Assembly: GCA_050043005.1 (NCBI GenBank)
Contig: JBHJIZ010000136.1
Span: 1-64,000, forward strand
Length of the DNA: 64,000 bases
Direction of reading: 5' to 3'
Origin: Thermohalobaculum sp050043005
Lineage (GTDB): Bacteria; Pseudomonadota; Alphaproteobacteria; Rhodobacterales; Rhodobacteraceae
Position 1 is the stretch's first letter; every line of letters begins with the position of its first letter. Both the position numbers and the translations under genes were made by a program. Shown here piece after piece: positions 1 to 7,853 of the stretch. The notes under the pieces are model-generated. The model saw only the letters and a program-made list of their open reading frames with translations. It made no database searches and was not told where the DNA came from.

Positions 1-2
1 CC

Positions 3-326
3 AACGGAATGATCGTCGTCACGCAGGCCGGCCCAACGGGTGCAGCGAAACGGCGTGGTATCACGATCCCGGGCAATCGCGTGCTGGGCGTCTTTACCAA
101 CAAGTTTGCCGTACGAACGATCCGGCTGTCAGTCGCTGCGATGATTGAGGCGCCGATCCGGTTCTATGTGACCGAGGCCGCCGACGGTACAGCCACGTTG
201 TCCTACAATCTGCCGAGCCATGTATTCGCGCCTTATTATGACGAAGGTGGAGAGGATCTGAAGGAGCTTGCAGCAGAACTCGACGGTATCTATGCCGATA
301 TCTCTCTCGGTGCCGTTGGCGGATAA
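3..326 (+). CDS. DUF302 domain protein, 5' end cut by window
   Basis: The open frame runs in from the left edge, so the N-terminus is missing; the ATG at 9 is probably internal because the frame stays open to the first base. The visible part carries the typical DUF302 ending: a hydrophobic stretch with IEAPIRFYVTEAADGTATLSY followed by a proline-centred turn and an acidic helix. DUF302 proteins are small periplasmic or soluble proteins of unknown function, some binding haem or metals. No neighbour explains its role. Family assignment is by pattern recognition and is moderately sure. Confidence 0.6.
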   Translation, partial: NGMIVVTQAGPTGAAKRRGITIPGNRVLGVFTNKFAVRTIRLSVAAMIEAPIRFYVTEAADGTATLSYNLPSHVFAPYYDEGGEDLKELAAELDGIYADISLGAVGG

Positions 327-338
327 CTGTAAGCAGCG

Positions 339-635
339 GCGCATACATTGGTTTGTCCGAAGATCTCCAGAAAAACTTGACCCAACCGCCTTTGGCCGAG
401 TCGAAGGTCGCGGCGGAGTAGGACGCTACACCTGACGCCTCGCATGCTTTCAGCGCGCAGGTCACAAGTTTCCACTGGACCTTACGTAAATGGGTTCTGT
501 GCAAGACCATCCACTGGCTTGACCCGGGCTAGCCACTGGCGACCAAGCTCAAAGCCTACGATGCATGTCACGCGTTTGATCGCCACTCTCCGCAGTTGGT
601 GGACGAGACACCCGTGGGACCATCCTCAAATCACC
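339..635. other. intergenic, no gene seen
   Basis: About 300 bases between the DUF302 gene and the regulatory elements of the small peptide gene. Short open frames exist on both strands (for example 444-638 plus and 94-510 minus), but none has a ribosome binding site or a recognisable protein pattern. I see no RNA gene. Confidence 0.4.
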
Positions 636-650
636 TGAAACAACCGAAAC
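636..650 (+). promoter_or_regulatory. direct-repeat motif, copy a
   Basis: TGAAACAACCGAAAC, two GAAAC blocks nine bases apart. It matches 13 of 15 positions of the copy in front of the histidine kinase at 17826. It lies 108 bases before the start of the double-glycine peptide gene and on the same strand. It is a putative operator or promoter element; the binding factor is unknown. Confidence 0.5.
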
Positions 651-667
651 GAATTCCGATTGTTACA

Positions 668-694
668 GACACCCGCCCGAAACAGGCGGGCGTC
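668..694 (+). promoter_or_regulatory. hairpin in leader of small peptide gene
   Basis: A ten-base stem (668-677 against 685-694, one A/C mismatch) closes a seven-base loop. No T run follows, so it is not an obvious terminator. It sits between motif copy a and the peptide start at 759 and may be a 5' leader structure. Confidence 0.3.
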
Positions 695-758
695 AAAGTG
701 TTTCTTACCGGGGCAGATGAACTGGTCCGGAGAACAAGCAACAGGAAAGGATGAGAAG

Positions 759-947
759 ATGACCAACCGTGAGAACACTGCGACAGAACTCAATGATGCG
801 GATCTGGATCAGGCCACAGGCGGCCGCGTTGCCCATCACGTCGGTGGCTTCAGACTGCCCGCCGGTGACGAACGGATCGACTATGATGTCATCAAGACTG
901 GTCCGGTGATTCCGCAGATCTTCGAGAAACTTGACGGCGGTCTCTAA
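759..947 (+). CDS. small peptide with double-glycine-type leader
   Basis: A 62-residue protein. The ATG at 759 was chosen over the longer frame starting at 660 because AGGAAAGGATGAGAAG lies directly before it. The N-terminal 22 residues end in ELNDADLDQATGG, which has the L-x-x-x-x-L-D-x-x-x-GG pattern of leaders cleaved after Gly-Gly by peptidase-containing ABC exporters (bacteriocin or Nif11-like precursors). The remaining 40 residues hold no cysteine, so disulfide or lanthionine chemistry is unlikely. No exporter, protease or modifying enzyme is nearby, so the partner must be elsewhere. A strong terminator follows. That it is a secreted peptide precursor is inferred from the leader pattern alone. 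Confidence 0.6.
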   Translation: MTNRENTATELNDADLDQATGGRVAHHVGGFRLPAGDERIDYDVIKTGPVIPQIFEKLDGGL

Positions 948-957
948 TGGCCGCTGG

Positions 958-1018
958 GCGATCGGAATGCAGCTTGCGCCTTCCGATCGCTCTGCATCGC
1001 GATGCAGAGAACTTTTTT
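958..1018 (+). terminator. rho-independent terminator, double hairpin
   Basis: A perfect ten-base inverted repeat (958-967 against 981-990) is followed at once by an 18-base perfect palindrome (991-1008) and then six T residues (1013-1018). It lies 11 bases after the stop of the small peptide gene, which suggests that gene is transcribed alone. Confidence 0.8.
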
Positions 1019-1369
1019 AAGGAATTTCAGGAAGTTGAGTTCCGCCAGTAGCTATTGACCGATCCAAGGGGCGCCGGCATTTGAAGCTGATGTGCGCGTG
1101 ATTGCGCGGCTTGCGGGCAGCAAGATAGTTCGTTCACGAGCTTGCGTGAAAACGGCACGAACTACCCCGCCCACCAGTAGCATCTGTATATTCGTGTGAT
1201 GCCTTCCCTGCCAGGTTGGAGGAGCATTCAAACCTTGCGGCTGCTTCGTACGAGTTCACGACAAATTAATTTATTTCCGCGACGTTTTACGGGATCCAAA
1301 ACATGTGTGGTTAGGATGACCGGAACGGGACGAACTCGGCACTGAGGTACCCTGATAGGGCTGTGTGCA
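1019..1369. other. intergenic, no gene seen
   Basis: About 350 bases without a supported gene. Only short frames are open and no tRNA-like fold or repeat was noticed. It probably holds the promoter of the hypothetical gene starting at 1370. Confidence 0.4.
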
Positions 1370-2131
1370 ATGAGCATCGTGTCTGGAGTCGTAACGCTGA
1401 ACAATCAATCCGCGCTTGGTTCGCGGATCTCCCAGGATGAGTCTGAAGCGCGTGTTCAAAGGACCGTGCTTGAACCAGCGACGGATGGTTTGAAAGTAGA
1501 TCCGACAATCGCGCGGATCGTCGAGGCGGCCGGTAAACCGGGCCGCCCATCATTCGGGAGCGGACCGGGTGATCTTGCCGTTGCGATCGCGCCCGGCGAT
1601 GCGCGTTATTCGAAGTTCGTCGACGCAGTGCTGGCGCTGCGGCTCACCCGCTCGGACGCGGCTGACTTGTCGACGACGCGAATCTCGGAGTTGCGCGACG
1701 CGGCAGAGGCGGTCTTCAACATTCGGTCCGGAATTCCCCGCGATCAACGCCCAGCCGAGGTTCTGTCAGAAGAGCGAGCGGCAACGGCTGAGCAGGCAAG
1801 CGCCAGCAAAGCTGCGGAAACGCCGACACCGGCCAAGACGAGAATCGAGCCAGCTTCGCAACCCGTCGACGTTCCGGCAACCGATGACCAGGCTGACCTG
1901 TTCGTCAAAGCTGAGCCCGCCGCAATGATACCGCCTGTTGGAACACCGCAGACCCAGACCGGAGCAGGCGAGACAGCGCCAACCATCCCGTCGGCACCAT
2001 CGGGAACCTCGCAAGCTGCAACCACTGGTGCCGTTGGAACGGCTCCGGGCGGAAACGCTTCGGCACCGAAAAGTACGCCTGAAGCATCGCTCGGCGCTGA
2101 CCTTCCGGATTCAAGTCCAGCTACGGATTAG
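1370..2131 (+). CDS. hypothetical protein with Ala/Pro/Thr-rich tail
   Basis: A 253-residue protein that I do not recognise. Residues 1-130 look like a folded, mixed-charge region (SALGSRISQDESEARVQRT, then a helical stretch around LALRLTRSDAADL). From about residue 135 the sequence becomes low-complexity, rich in Ala, Pro, Thr, Gly and Ser, as in flexible linkers or secreted tails. There is no clear signal peptide or membrane segment. The ribosome binding site before the ATG is weak. It converges with the methyltransferase gene 15 bases downstream. It is probably a real gene because the frame is long and uses GC-rich third positions. Confidence 0.5.
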   Translation: MSIVSGVVTLNNQSALGSRISQDESEARVQRTVLEPATDGLKVDPTIARIVEAAGKPGRPSFGSGPGDLAVAIAPGDARYSKFVDAVLALRLTRSDAADLSTTRISELRDAAEAVFNIRSGIPRDQRPAEVLSEERAATAEQASASKAAETPTPAKTRIEPASQPVDVPATDDQADLFVKAEPAAMIPPVGTPQTQTGAGETAPTIPSAPSGTSQAATTGAVGTAPGGNASAPKSTPEASLGADLPDSSPATD

Positions 2132-2146
2132 GCGCCGATCGGCAGA

Positions 2147-3088
2147 TCAAGCCTTCCTGGGTCTGGGAACGGTGGGAGATGCTTTTTCACCGAGGCCATG
2201 TTCTTCGACAGAAAGGGCATCGGCCAGCCGCGCCTTGGCGGACCCTGGGCGCAGAGCCACGGGCTGATCTGGCGCGGGCGCCCAACCGGTCAGGAAGATC
2301 ACCTCGAATGTTGCGCTCAGCCGCCCGTCTGGCAGGCTATGTTTTTCGGCGTAGATCTTTTCGGCACGCACCAGCATGTCGCGGCGCATCGGTACGCGCC
2401 GCCGATCCGTCAGGATATTTGTTTCGCCCATCGCCCTAAGATCGTGCATCAGAGCTATGATATCCGGATAGCTGGTGCGGATGCGTTCGCTGTCGGCAAC
2501 CGGCATCGTGAGCCCCGCGCGTTGCAGCAGACCGCCCAGATCACGAATCTCTCCCATCGGCGCGATCCGCGGGCTCAACCCGCCTGTTACGTCGATTTCG
2601 GCTTGCGTCAGCGCGCTGCGCAGTTCGTTCAGGGTTTCACCGCCGAAGAGTGCCGCGATCATCAGCCCATCCGGCCTGAGCGCGCGGCGGAGCTGGATCA
2701 GGTGGCCGACCGGGTCATTGAGCCAGTGCATCTCCAACATCGAGACGACCAGATCCAGTGACGCCTCCGCGAGCGGCAAGGTTTCCGAGAAGGGCGTCGC
2801 CTCGACACCCGCACGTTTTGCCCGACGTTCGGACCACTCGACTTGTTGAATGTGCTTTAAATGCGGCGCGAGAACCGCGTGATGCAGACCTCCGCCGGAT
2901 CCGACAATTGCGGCGGTGTCGAACGCGCGCGTGACCTCACCCAACCGCTCGCCCAGCAGGGTAGCCACTTCAGAATGCAGAAAGTCACCGCGCCCCTGAA
3001 AGCCGCAACGCTCGGCACGGTCGCGCCGCTTTGCAAGGTACGCGCTGTCGAACAGGCGCGGTCGGGACGTCGAGGTTTCTGTTTTCAT
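2147..3088 (-). CDS. SAM-dependent methyltransferase, NDUFAF5/BioC-like
   Basis: 313 residues. The start at 3088 gives MKTETSTSRPRLFDSAYLAKRRDRA, the usual N-terminus of this group; an upstream start at 3199 would run into the divergent comF gene. The class I methyltransferase core shows a glycine-rich SAM loop (AAIVGSGGG), a conserved LDLVVSMLEMHWLND segment and LRRALRPDGLMIAALFGG. NDUFAF5-type proteins help assemble respiratory complex I (arginine hydroxylation in mitochondria); in alphaproteobacteria the gene often stands next to comF and grxC as here. The exact substrate is not shown by the sequence. It is divergent from comF with a 49-base gap. Confidence 0.8.
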   Translation of the reverse strand: MKTETSTSRPRLFDSAYLAKRRDRAERCGFQGRGDFLHSEVATLLGERLGEVTRAFDTAAIVGSGGGLHHAVLAPHLKHIQQVEWSERRAKRAGVEATPFSETLPLAEASLDLVVSMLEMHWLNDPVGHLIQLRRALRPDGLMIAALFGGETLNELRSALTQAEIDVTGGLSPRIAPMGEIRDLGGLLQRAGLTMPVADSERIRTSYPDIIALMHDLRAMGETNILTDRRRVPMRRDMLVRAEKIYAEKHSLPDGRLSATFEVIFLTGWAPAPDQPVALRPGSAKARLADALSVEEHGLGEKASPTVPRPRKA

Positions 3089-3137
3089 GCGCGTGGTATA
3101 TATCTCGCCGGGAACGGGACGCGAGGAGAGTGTGGCG

Positions 3138-3947
3138 ATGACGCTCACTAAAACCGTTCGTTCGCTTGGCAGGTCCGGCGCCGCGTCGGTCCGTGACATG
3201 CTTTTCCCGCCCGTTTGCCCGGTCTGCCGAACCGATACTGCCGCACCGGATTCGCTGTGTGCGTCCTGTTGGGGTGATCTGACCTTTCTGGCGGGGCCCG
3301 GCTGCCGTTATTGCAGGCGTCCAATCGCGGCGCACGGCGCAGATCGCGACGAACTCGTTTGTGACTCGTGTCATGTTCTGCATCCGGTCTGGCAAGCCGG
3401 ACAAGCAGTCTTCCGATATGACGGGACTGGTCGAAAGCTTGTCCTCGGGCTGAAACATGCCGATCGGCTGGACCGCGTGCCGATGTTGGTATCCTGGATC
3501 GAACGGCATGCTCAGGATCTTCTGGCGGCGGAGGCGTTGTTGGTGCCTGTACCGCTGCATTGGACACGTCGACTGAAACGCCGGTCGAACCAGGCCGCTG
3601 AACTCGCACGGGCTTTGGCTGCGCGATCGCCACTCTTGCGTCATGTGCCCGAAGCAGTGGTGCGGCATCGAAAGACCGGCAGCCAGGATGGGCGGAACCG
3701 GGATGGGCGGATTGCGAACGTCGCAAACGCATTCGGGCCGGGGCGATCAGCGGCGCGGTTGCGAGGTCAGAGGGGCATTCTGATCGACGATGTCATGACT
3801 ACCGGCGCAACACTGAACACCCTCGCGCAGACATGTCTGGACGTGGGTGCAAGCCGGGTTGACGTTATTCTGCTCGCTCTGGTGATCCGCGATGGTTCCG
3901 ACTATATGCCGCCGTCGATGGAGGACGCGACCGATGAAGCAAGTTGA
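3138..3947 (+). CDS. comF: ComF family double zinc ribbon/phosphoribosyltransferase protein
   Basis: 269 residues. The ATG at 3138 follows GAGGAGA at a good distance. The N-terminus has paired cysteines of a zinc ribbon (CPVC, CASC, CRYC, CDSC in the first 85 residues). The C-terminal half is a type I phosphoribosyltransferase domain with the PRPP loop ILIDDVMTTGATL near residue 215. In naturally competent bacteria ComF helps move single-stranded DNA inward; in most alphaproteobacteria its role is uncertain. The last 14 bases overlap the broken glutaredoxin gene, suggesting one transcript with the amidase behind it. Confidence 0.85.
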   Translation: MTLTKTVRSLGRSGAASVRDMLFPPVCPVCRTDTAAPDSLCASCWGDLTFLAGPGCRYCRRPIAAHGADRDELVCDSCHVLHPVWQAGQAVFRYDGTGRKLVLGLKHADRLDRVPMLVSWIERHAQDLLAAEALLVPVPLHWTRRLKRRSNQAAELARALAARSPLLRHVPEAVVRHRKTGSQDGRNRDGRIANVANAFGPGRSAARLRGQRGILIDDVMTTGATLNTLAQTCLDVGASRVDVILLALVIRDGSDYMPPSMEDATDEAS

Positions 3948-4191
3948 GATCTACACGACGCCGATCTGCAGCTACTGCGCGATGGCGAAGCGACTGTAAA
4001 AGGCGAAGGGCGTCGAATTCATCGAGATCGACGTGATGAGCAATTCTGCAGCCAAGGCACAGATGATCGAGCGCGCGAATGGCGGACGTACCGTGCCGCA
4101 GATCTTCGTCGGCAGTGAGCATGTTGGCGGGTCGGACGACCTGCACGCGTTGGAGCGTGCTGGCAAGCTGGATGCGCTTCTAGCGGCGTGA
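3934..4191 (+). pseudogene. grxC: glutaredoxin 3 gene with in-frame TAA
   Basis: Starting at ATG 3934 the frame reads MKQVEIYTTPICSYCAMAKRL, then TAA at 3997-3999, then KAKGVEFIEIDV and on through TVPQIFVGSEHVGGSDDL to a normal stop at 4189-4191, 85 codons in all. The dithiol site CSYC, the cis-proline loop TVPQIF and the GG-DD glutathione-binding end are intact. The stop replaces the second leucine of the conserved pair after the active-site helix, so one base change (TTA or TTG-like codon to TAA) explains it. The gene overlaps comF by 14 bases and the amidase start by four. It is either a fresh nonsense mutation or a base-calling error; translation as it stands would yield only 21 residues. 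Confidence 0.85.
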
Positions 4192-5030
4192 CGCCGATGC
4201 GTGCGGCACTGATCCAGATATCCGCGTCCGATGATCCGGTGGCCAACCTGCCGGTGACCGAGGAGCTTATCCGGCAGGCCGCTGCTGATGGCGCAGAATT
4301 CGTCCTGACGCCCGAGGTTACCAACATCGTCTCGGCCAGCCGGACCCGGCAGAATGACGTCCTGTCGCTCGAAGATGACGACCGAACGCTGGCGCGGCTG
4401 CGCGACGTCTCCGCTGAGTTGGGGATCTGGCTGTCGCTCGGATCGCTGGCTCTGAAATCAGGTGATCCGGACGGGCGTTTCGTAAATCGTCAGTTTCTCA
4501 TCGGTCGTGATGGGGCTATCGCGGCGTCCTACGATAAAATCCACATGTTCGATGTGGAACTGGGCGGTGAGGAAAGCTATCGCGAGTCGAAGGGGTACCG
4601 GCCGGGTGAACGATCGGCGCTCGCCGAGACACCGTTTGCCAAGGTCGGTCTGACGATCTGCTATGATATGCGGTTCCCGTCACTCTACCGGACACTGGCA
4701 CAAGCTGGCGCCGAGATCCTGACCGTTCCGTCAGCCTTCACCGTACCGACCGGGCGCGCGCATTGGGAAGTGTTGCTGCGGGCACGCGCCATCGAGACCG
4801 GATGCTTCGTGCTGGCTGCGGCGCAGACCGGAACGCACGAGGCGACCCGCGGCCGCGTGCGCGAAACCTGGGGGCACTCTCTCGCAGTAAACCCATGGGG
4901 CGAAGTCATCGCAGATGGTGGAACGGAGCCCGGAGTGACCATGGTCGACCTGGACCTGGCGGAGGTCACAGCAGCCCGGGCAAAGATACCTTCGCTGAAA
5001 AACGATCGGTGCTACGCAGGCCCGGCCTGA
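4188..5030 (+). CDS. carbon-nitrogen hydrolase (Nit1/omega-amidase-like)
   Basis: 280 residues from a GTG overlapping the glutaredoxin stop (GTGA), or 277 from the ATG at 4197. The nitrilase-fold catalytic triad is visible: Glu in EFVLTPEVTN, Lys in YDKIHMFDVELGGEE and Cys in GLTICYDMRFP. The YDKIHMFDVE and CYDMRFP wording is typical of the Nit1 branch, which hydrolyses deaminated glutathione or alpha-keto acid amides. This fits its place behind a glutaredoxin gene, a linkage common in alphaproteobacteria. The exact substrate is inferred. Confidence 0.85.
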   Translation: MTPMRAALIQISASDDPVANLPVTEELIRQAAADGAEFVLTPEVTNIVSASRTRQNDVLSLEDDDRTLARLRDVSAELGIWLSLGSLALKSGDPDGRFVNRQFLIGRDGAIAASYDKIHMFDVELGGEESYRESKGYRPGERSALAETPFAKVGLTICYDMRFPSLYRTLAQAGAEILTVPSAFTVPTGRAHWEVLLRARAIETGCFVLAAAQTGTHEATRGRVRETWGHSLAVNPWGEVIADGGTEPGVTMVDLDLAEVTAARAKIPSLKNDRCYAGPA

Positions 5031-5146
5031 CCCAAATGGCGATGGCTGCAGCAGGCATCACCCCCTGACATTGACGCATTTCGGTTCCAACGGCAGGCTG
5101 GACATAGAAGCCGCCACAAGAAAGCGGGTTATGGGAGGACGCGTCC

Positions 5147-6067
5147 ATGACAGGAAAGAACTGGGACATTAAGCGCCTTTCGGCGGCTCTGGGGGCGGAG
5201 GTTACCGGCGTCGATCTGGCAGACGCAAAGGCCCAAGATATCGGCGAGATCAAAAGCTTACTGGACGAGTACAAAGTGCTGTTCTTCCCGGACCAGCATC
5301 TCAGCGCAGACGCCCACGTTGCGTTCGGGCGCAACTTCGGACATCTCGAAGGCCATCCTAACCTGAAGGATCGCACGCCCGAAGATCATCCAGAACTTTT
5401 TCGCCTCGCGGCCAGCGAAGGCGGCGTTGCCGATGAGTGGCACACCGACCTGACGTTCCTGCCAGAACCGGCGCTGATGTCTATCCTCAACATGAAAGTG
5501 TGCCCCGAGGTCGGTGGCGACACGATGTGGTGCAATCTATTCGCGGCCTATGAAGGGCTGTCCCCGCCAATGCAGGAGCTTTGCGACGGGCTGTCCGCAT
5601 TGCACGATGCGTTGCCGCACAATCGCGCTGATCGTATGACCATTCATCCGCTTGTCCGTGTCGATGCCCAGACCGGCCGCAAAGCGCTCTACGTCAACGA
5701 GCACTTCACCCGCAGGATCGTCGAGATGAACGCTTTGGAGAGCGAGACCATTCTGGATTATCTGACCAACTGGGTGAAGCAACCGGCGTTCACCGTGCGG
5801 TATCAGTGGCGCGCGGGCGCGATCGGAATGTGGGACAACCGCTTCACGCAGCACTACGTCGTGAACGATTTCGTCGGCGAACGGGTGATCGAACGCGTGA
5901 CCATCATGGGCGACAGGATCGAAGGCGCCGAACCGCGCTGGCGGCCGTTCACGGAGACAGCGAAGCGTTCGGCGATGAGCCGTCATGACCGGCAATTGCG
6001 GAAGTACTTGGCAAGCCAGTCCCCGGAGGATGCCGAGAAGGCAAGGGTGACCATCTTCGATTCCTGA
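5147..6067 (+). CDS. TauD/TfdA family Fe(II)/2-oxoglutarate dioxygenase
   Basis: 306 residues; GGGAGG precedes the ATG. The 2-oxoglutarate dioxygenase iron site is visible as EWHTDLTF (His-x-Asp, about residue 101) with the distal segment FTQHYVVNDF supplying the second His, and an Arg in RVIERVTIMG that would hold 2-oxoglutarate. Length and order match TauD, TfdA and related enzymes that hydroxylate sulfonates, phenoxyacids or other small acids. No transporter is adjacent, so the substrate stays open. It converges with the FAD oxidase gene. Confidence 0.85.
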   Translation: MTGKNWDIKRLSAALGAEVTGVDLADAKAQDIGEIKSLLDEYKVLFFPDQHLSADAHVAFGRNFGHLEGHPNLKDRTPEDHPELFRLAASEGGVADEWHTDLTFLPEPALMSILNMKVCPEVGGDTMWCNLFAAYEGLSPPMQELCDGLSALHDALPHNRADRMTIHPLVRVDAQTGRKALYVNEHFTRRIVEMNALESETILDYLTNWVKQPAFTVRYQWRAGAIGMWDNRFTQHYVVNDFVGERVIERVTIMGDRIEGAEPRWRPFTETAKRSAMSRHDRQLRKYLASQSPEDAEKARVTIFDS

Positions 6068-6097
6068 GTGGGTTCACGCCTTTCGAACGGTGTTTCG

Positions 6098-7531
6098 TTA
6101 CCGAATCACCGCACCCGGGTTCATGATGCCGTGCGGATCGAGCGCCTGCTTGATCGCTCGCATCGCTGCCAGCTTGGTTGGGTCACCATACTTTTCGAGA
6201 TCCTCGCGCTTGTGGCGGCCGATGCCGTGTTCGGCGCTGATGGATCCGCCATGCGCGTGCACAAGATCGTGGATCGCCTGCTTTACCTCGGTCCGGCGGT
6301 TGGCAAAATCTGCTGCTGCGCGGCCATCCGGCGGGAAGACATTGTAGTGCAGGTTGCCGTCACCGATGTGGCCGAAACAGTTCAATCGCAGGGTTTGGTC
6401 TACTGCCGCCAACTTGGTGATCCCATCGTCGATGAAGTCCGGGATCTGTGCAATCGGGACCGAGATGTCGTGTGACGAGACCGCGCCGACCTTGCGGTTG
6501 CATTCGGGGATGGTTTCGCGAATCCACCACATGTTCTGGCGCTGCGCCTCGGAAGACGCCAGCACTCCGTCCGTTGCCAGTTCGCGTTCGAAGGCGCCAC
6601 TTAGTGCCGTCTCGATTTTATCGTTCAGCATATCCTGATCAGGGCCGGTTACTTCTGCCAGAACGCGCCATTCAGGCGCCGGATCGAGGGGATCAACCGT
6701 TTCCGGGAAGAAGCGCTTCACGAAGCCGACGCCGGTCCCATGGATCAGCTCGAACCCTGTCACCTGATCGCCCAGATGATCCTGCAACATCCGTAGCAAC
6801 CCGATGGCCGCAGCATGTTCCGGGATCGCAAGCATCGCTGTGACCGTGGCCGCCGGGCGCGGGAACAGCTTTAAGGCGGCGGCCGTAATGATGCCCAATG
6901 AGCCCTCGGCACCGATCAGCAGGTGGCGCAGGTCATATCCGGTGTTGTCCTTACGCAAGGTCTTCAACCCCCGCAGGATCTCGCCCGATGGAAGAACAGC
7001 CTCCAGCCCGAGGCAGAGATCGCGTGCATTTCCGTAGCGCAACACCTGGGTTCCCCCGGCATTCGTGGCGAGGTTCCCGCCGATGCGGCACGACCCTTCC
7101 GAAGCAAGCGACAGCGGGAAAAGCCGCCCGACATGCTCTGCCGCCTTCTGGACTTCGGCCAAAGTCACGCCAGCCTCGGCGATGATCGCACCTTCCTCGA
7201 CCGAGACCGAGCGGATCCGGTTCATCCGGTCTAGCGACAGCACGATCGGCGCCAGACCCTCGGACATCGTTTGCCCGCCAACAAGCCCAGTTCCACCGCC
7301 GTGGGGCACGACCCCGATCTGATTGTCGGAACAGTATCGCACAATCGCTGCGACTCTCTCCGGTGTGTCCGGGCGCACCACAAGCGCTGCCATGCCTGGC
7401 GTCAGACCGCGCGGATCGATCAAGTACGGCTCGGCTTCACTACCGCGTTGGGCAGCGCCCGCCAGTCCGGCAAGTTGCTCGAGGTCAGCTTCGGTCGGTG
7501 CGTTCAGGTCCTGTGCCATTGCGGGCACCAT
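6098..7531 (-). CDS. FAD-linked 2-hydroxyacid dehydrogenase (GlcD/D2HGDH family)
   Basis: 477 residues from 7531; the ATG at 7519 is equally possible and neither has a strong binding site. The N-terminal half is the PCMH-type FAD domain (VVPHGGGTGLVGGQ, then GGNLATNAGGTQVLRYGNARDLCLGLEAVLPSG split over residues about 85-190). The C-terminal FAD-oxidase domain ends with CFGHIGDGNLHYNVF and the SAEHGIGRHKR signature. Such enzymes oxidise glycolate, D-lactate or D-2-hydroxyglutarate. The absence of adjacent glcE and glcF subunits argues for the single-chain D-lactate or D-2-hydroxyglutarate type. Confidence 0.85.
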   Translation of the reverse strand: MVPAMAQDLNAPTEADLEQLAGLAGAAQRGSEAEPYLIDPRGLTPGMAALVVRPDTPERVAAIVRYCSDNQIGVVPHGGGTGLVGGQTMSEGLAPIVLSLDRMNRIRSVSVEEGAIIAEAGVTLAEVQKAAEHVGRLFPLSLASEGSCRIGGNLATNAGGTQVLRYGNARDLCLGLEAVLPSGEILRGLKTLRKDNTGYDLRHLLIGAEGSLGIITAAALKLFPRPAATVTAMLAIPEHAAAIGLLRMLQDHLGDQVTGFELIHGTGVGFVKRFFPETVDPLDPAPEWRVLAEVTGPDQDMLNDKIETALSGAFERELATDGVLASSEAQRQNMWWIRETIPECNRKVGAVSSHDISVPIAQIPDFIDDGITKLAAVDQTLRLNCFGHIGDGNLHYNVFPPDGRAAADFANRRTEVKQAIHDLVHAHGGSISAEHGIGRHKREDLEKYGDPTKLAAMRAIKQALDPHGIMNPGAVIR

Positions 7532-7670
7532 AGCGCTGCAACATGTACTGTCGAGCCGCTTCGAGACTGCGCGCCGGGGCACGGCAAGCAAGTTCGCAAT
7601 TGTGTGATCACCGATCGCGCTCTGCCAATTCGAAACCATATGAGGTGCGAACAGATCGGAGGGGCTACCA

Positions 7671-7853
7671 ATGCGTGCAATGACAGGAACCGTTCTCCTA
7701 ACAGTGGCACTTGCCGCTTGCGGACAATCAATCCAAGCGCGTTGTAGCGCGGCGCACGGCGGTGATGGTGCGGCCTACTCAAAATGCGTTGCGTCAGCCG
7801 AAGCGGCCGTCCGCGCAAGCCTTCCCAAAACGCGCCCGAGCGGAGGCCGCTAA
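7671..7853 (+). CDS. very small putative lipoprotein
   Basis: 60 residues. GGAGG stands about eight bases before the ATG. The N-terminus is a short positive start, a hydrophobic run and the lipobox LAAC at residues 14-17, so the mature protein would be about 44 residues with two further cysteines (CSAAHGG and KCVASAEAAV). It is divergent from the FAD enzyme and its stop overlaps the convergent threonylcarbamoyl-AMP synthase stop. Function unknown; entericidin-like size is the only comparison I can offer. Confidence 0.65.
   Translation: MRAMTGTVLLTVALAACGQSIQARCSAAHGGDGAAYSKCVASAEAAVRASLPKTRPSGGR

Noticed and set aside
94..510. 138-codon minus-strand frame over the DUF302 gene
   Set aside because: Antisense to a better supported gene and rich in Arg/His/Cys as expected for a shadow frame.
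444..638. 64-codon plus-strand frame before the small peptide
   Set aside because: No ribosome binding site, odd Trp/Arg-rich composition, and no family resemblance.
3997..3999. Possible recoding or programmed readthrough of the TAA in glutaredoxin
   Set aside because: TAA is the stop least used for recoding, no stimulatory structure was noticed, and the many other genes here end normally at stops. Mutation or error is simpler.
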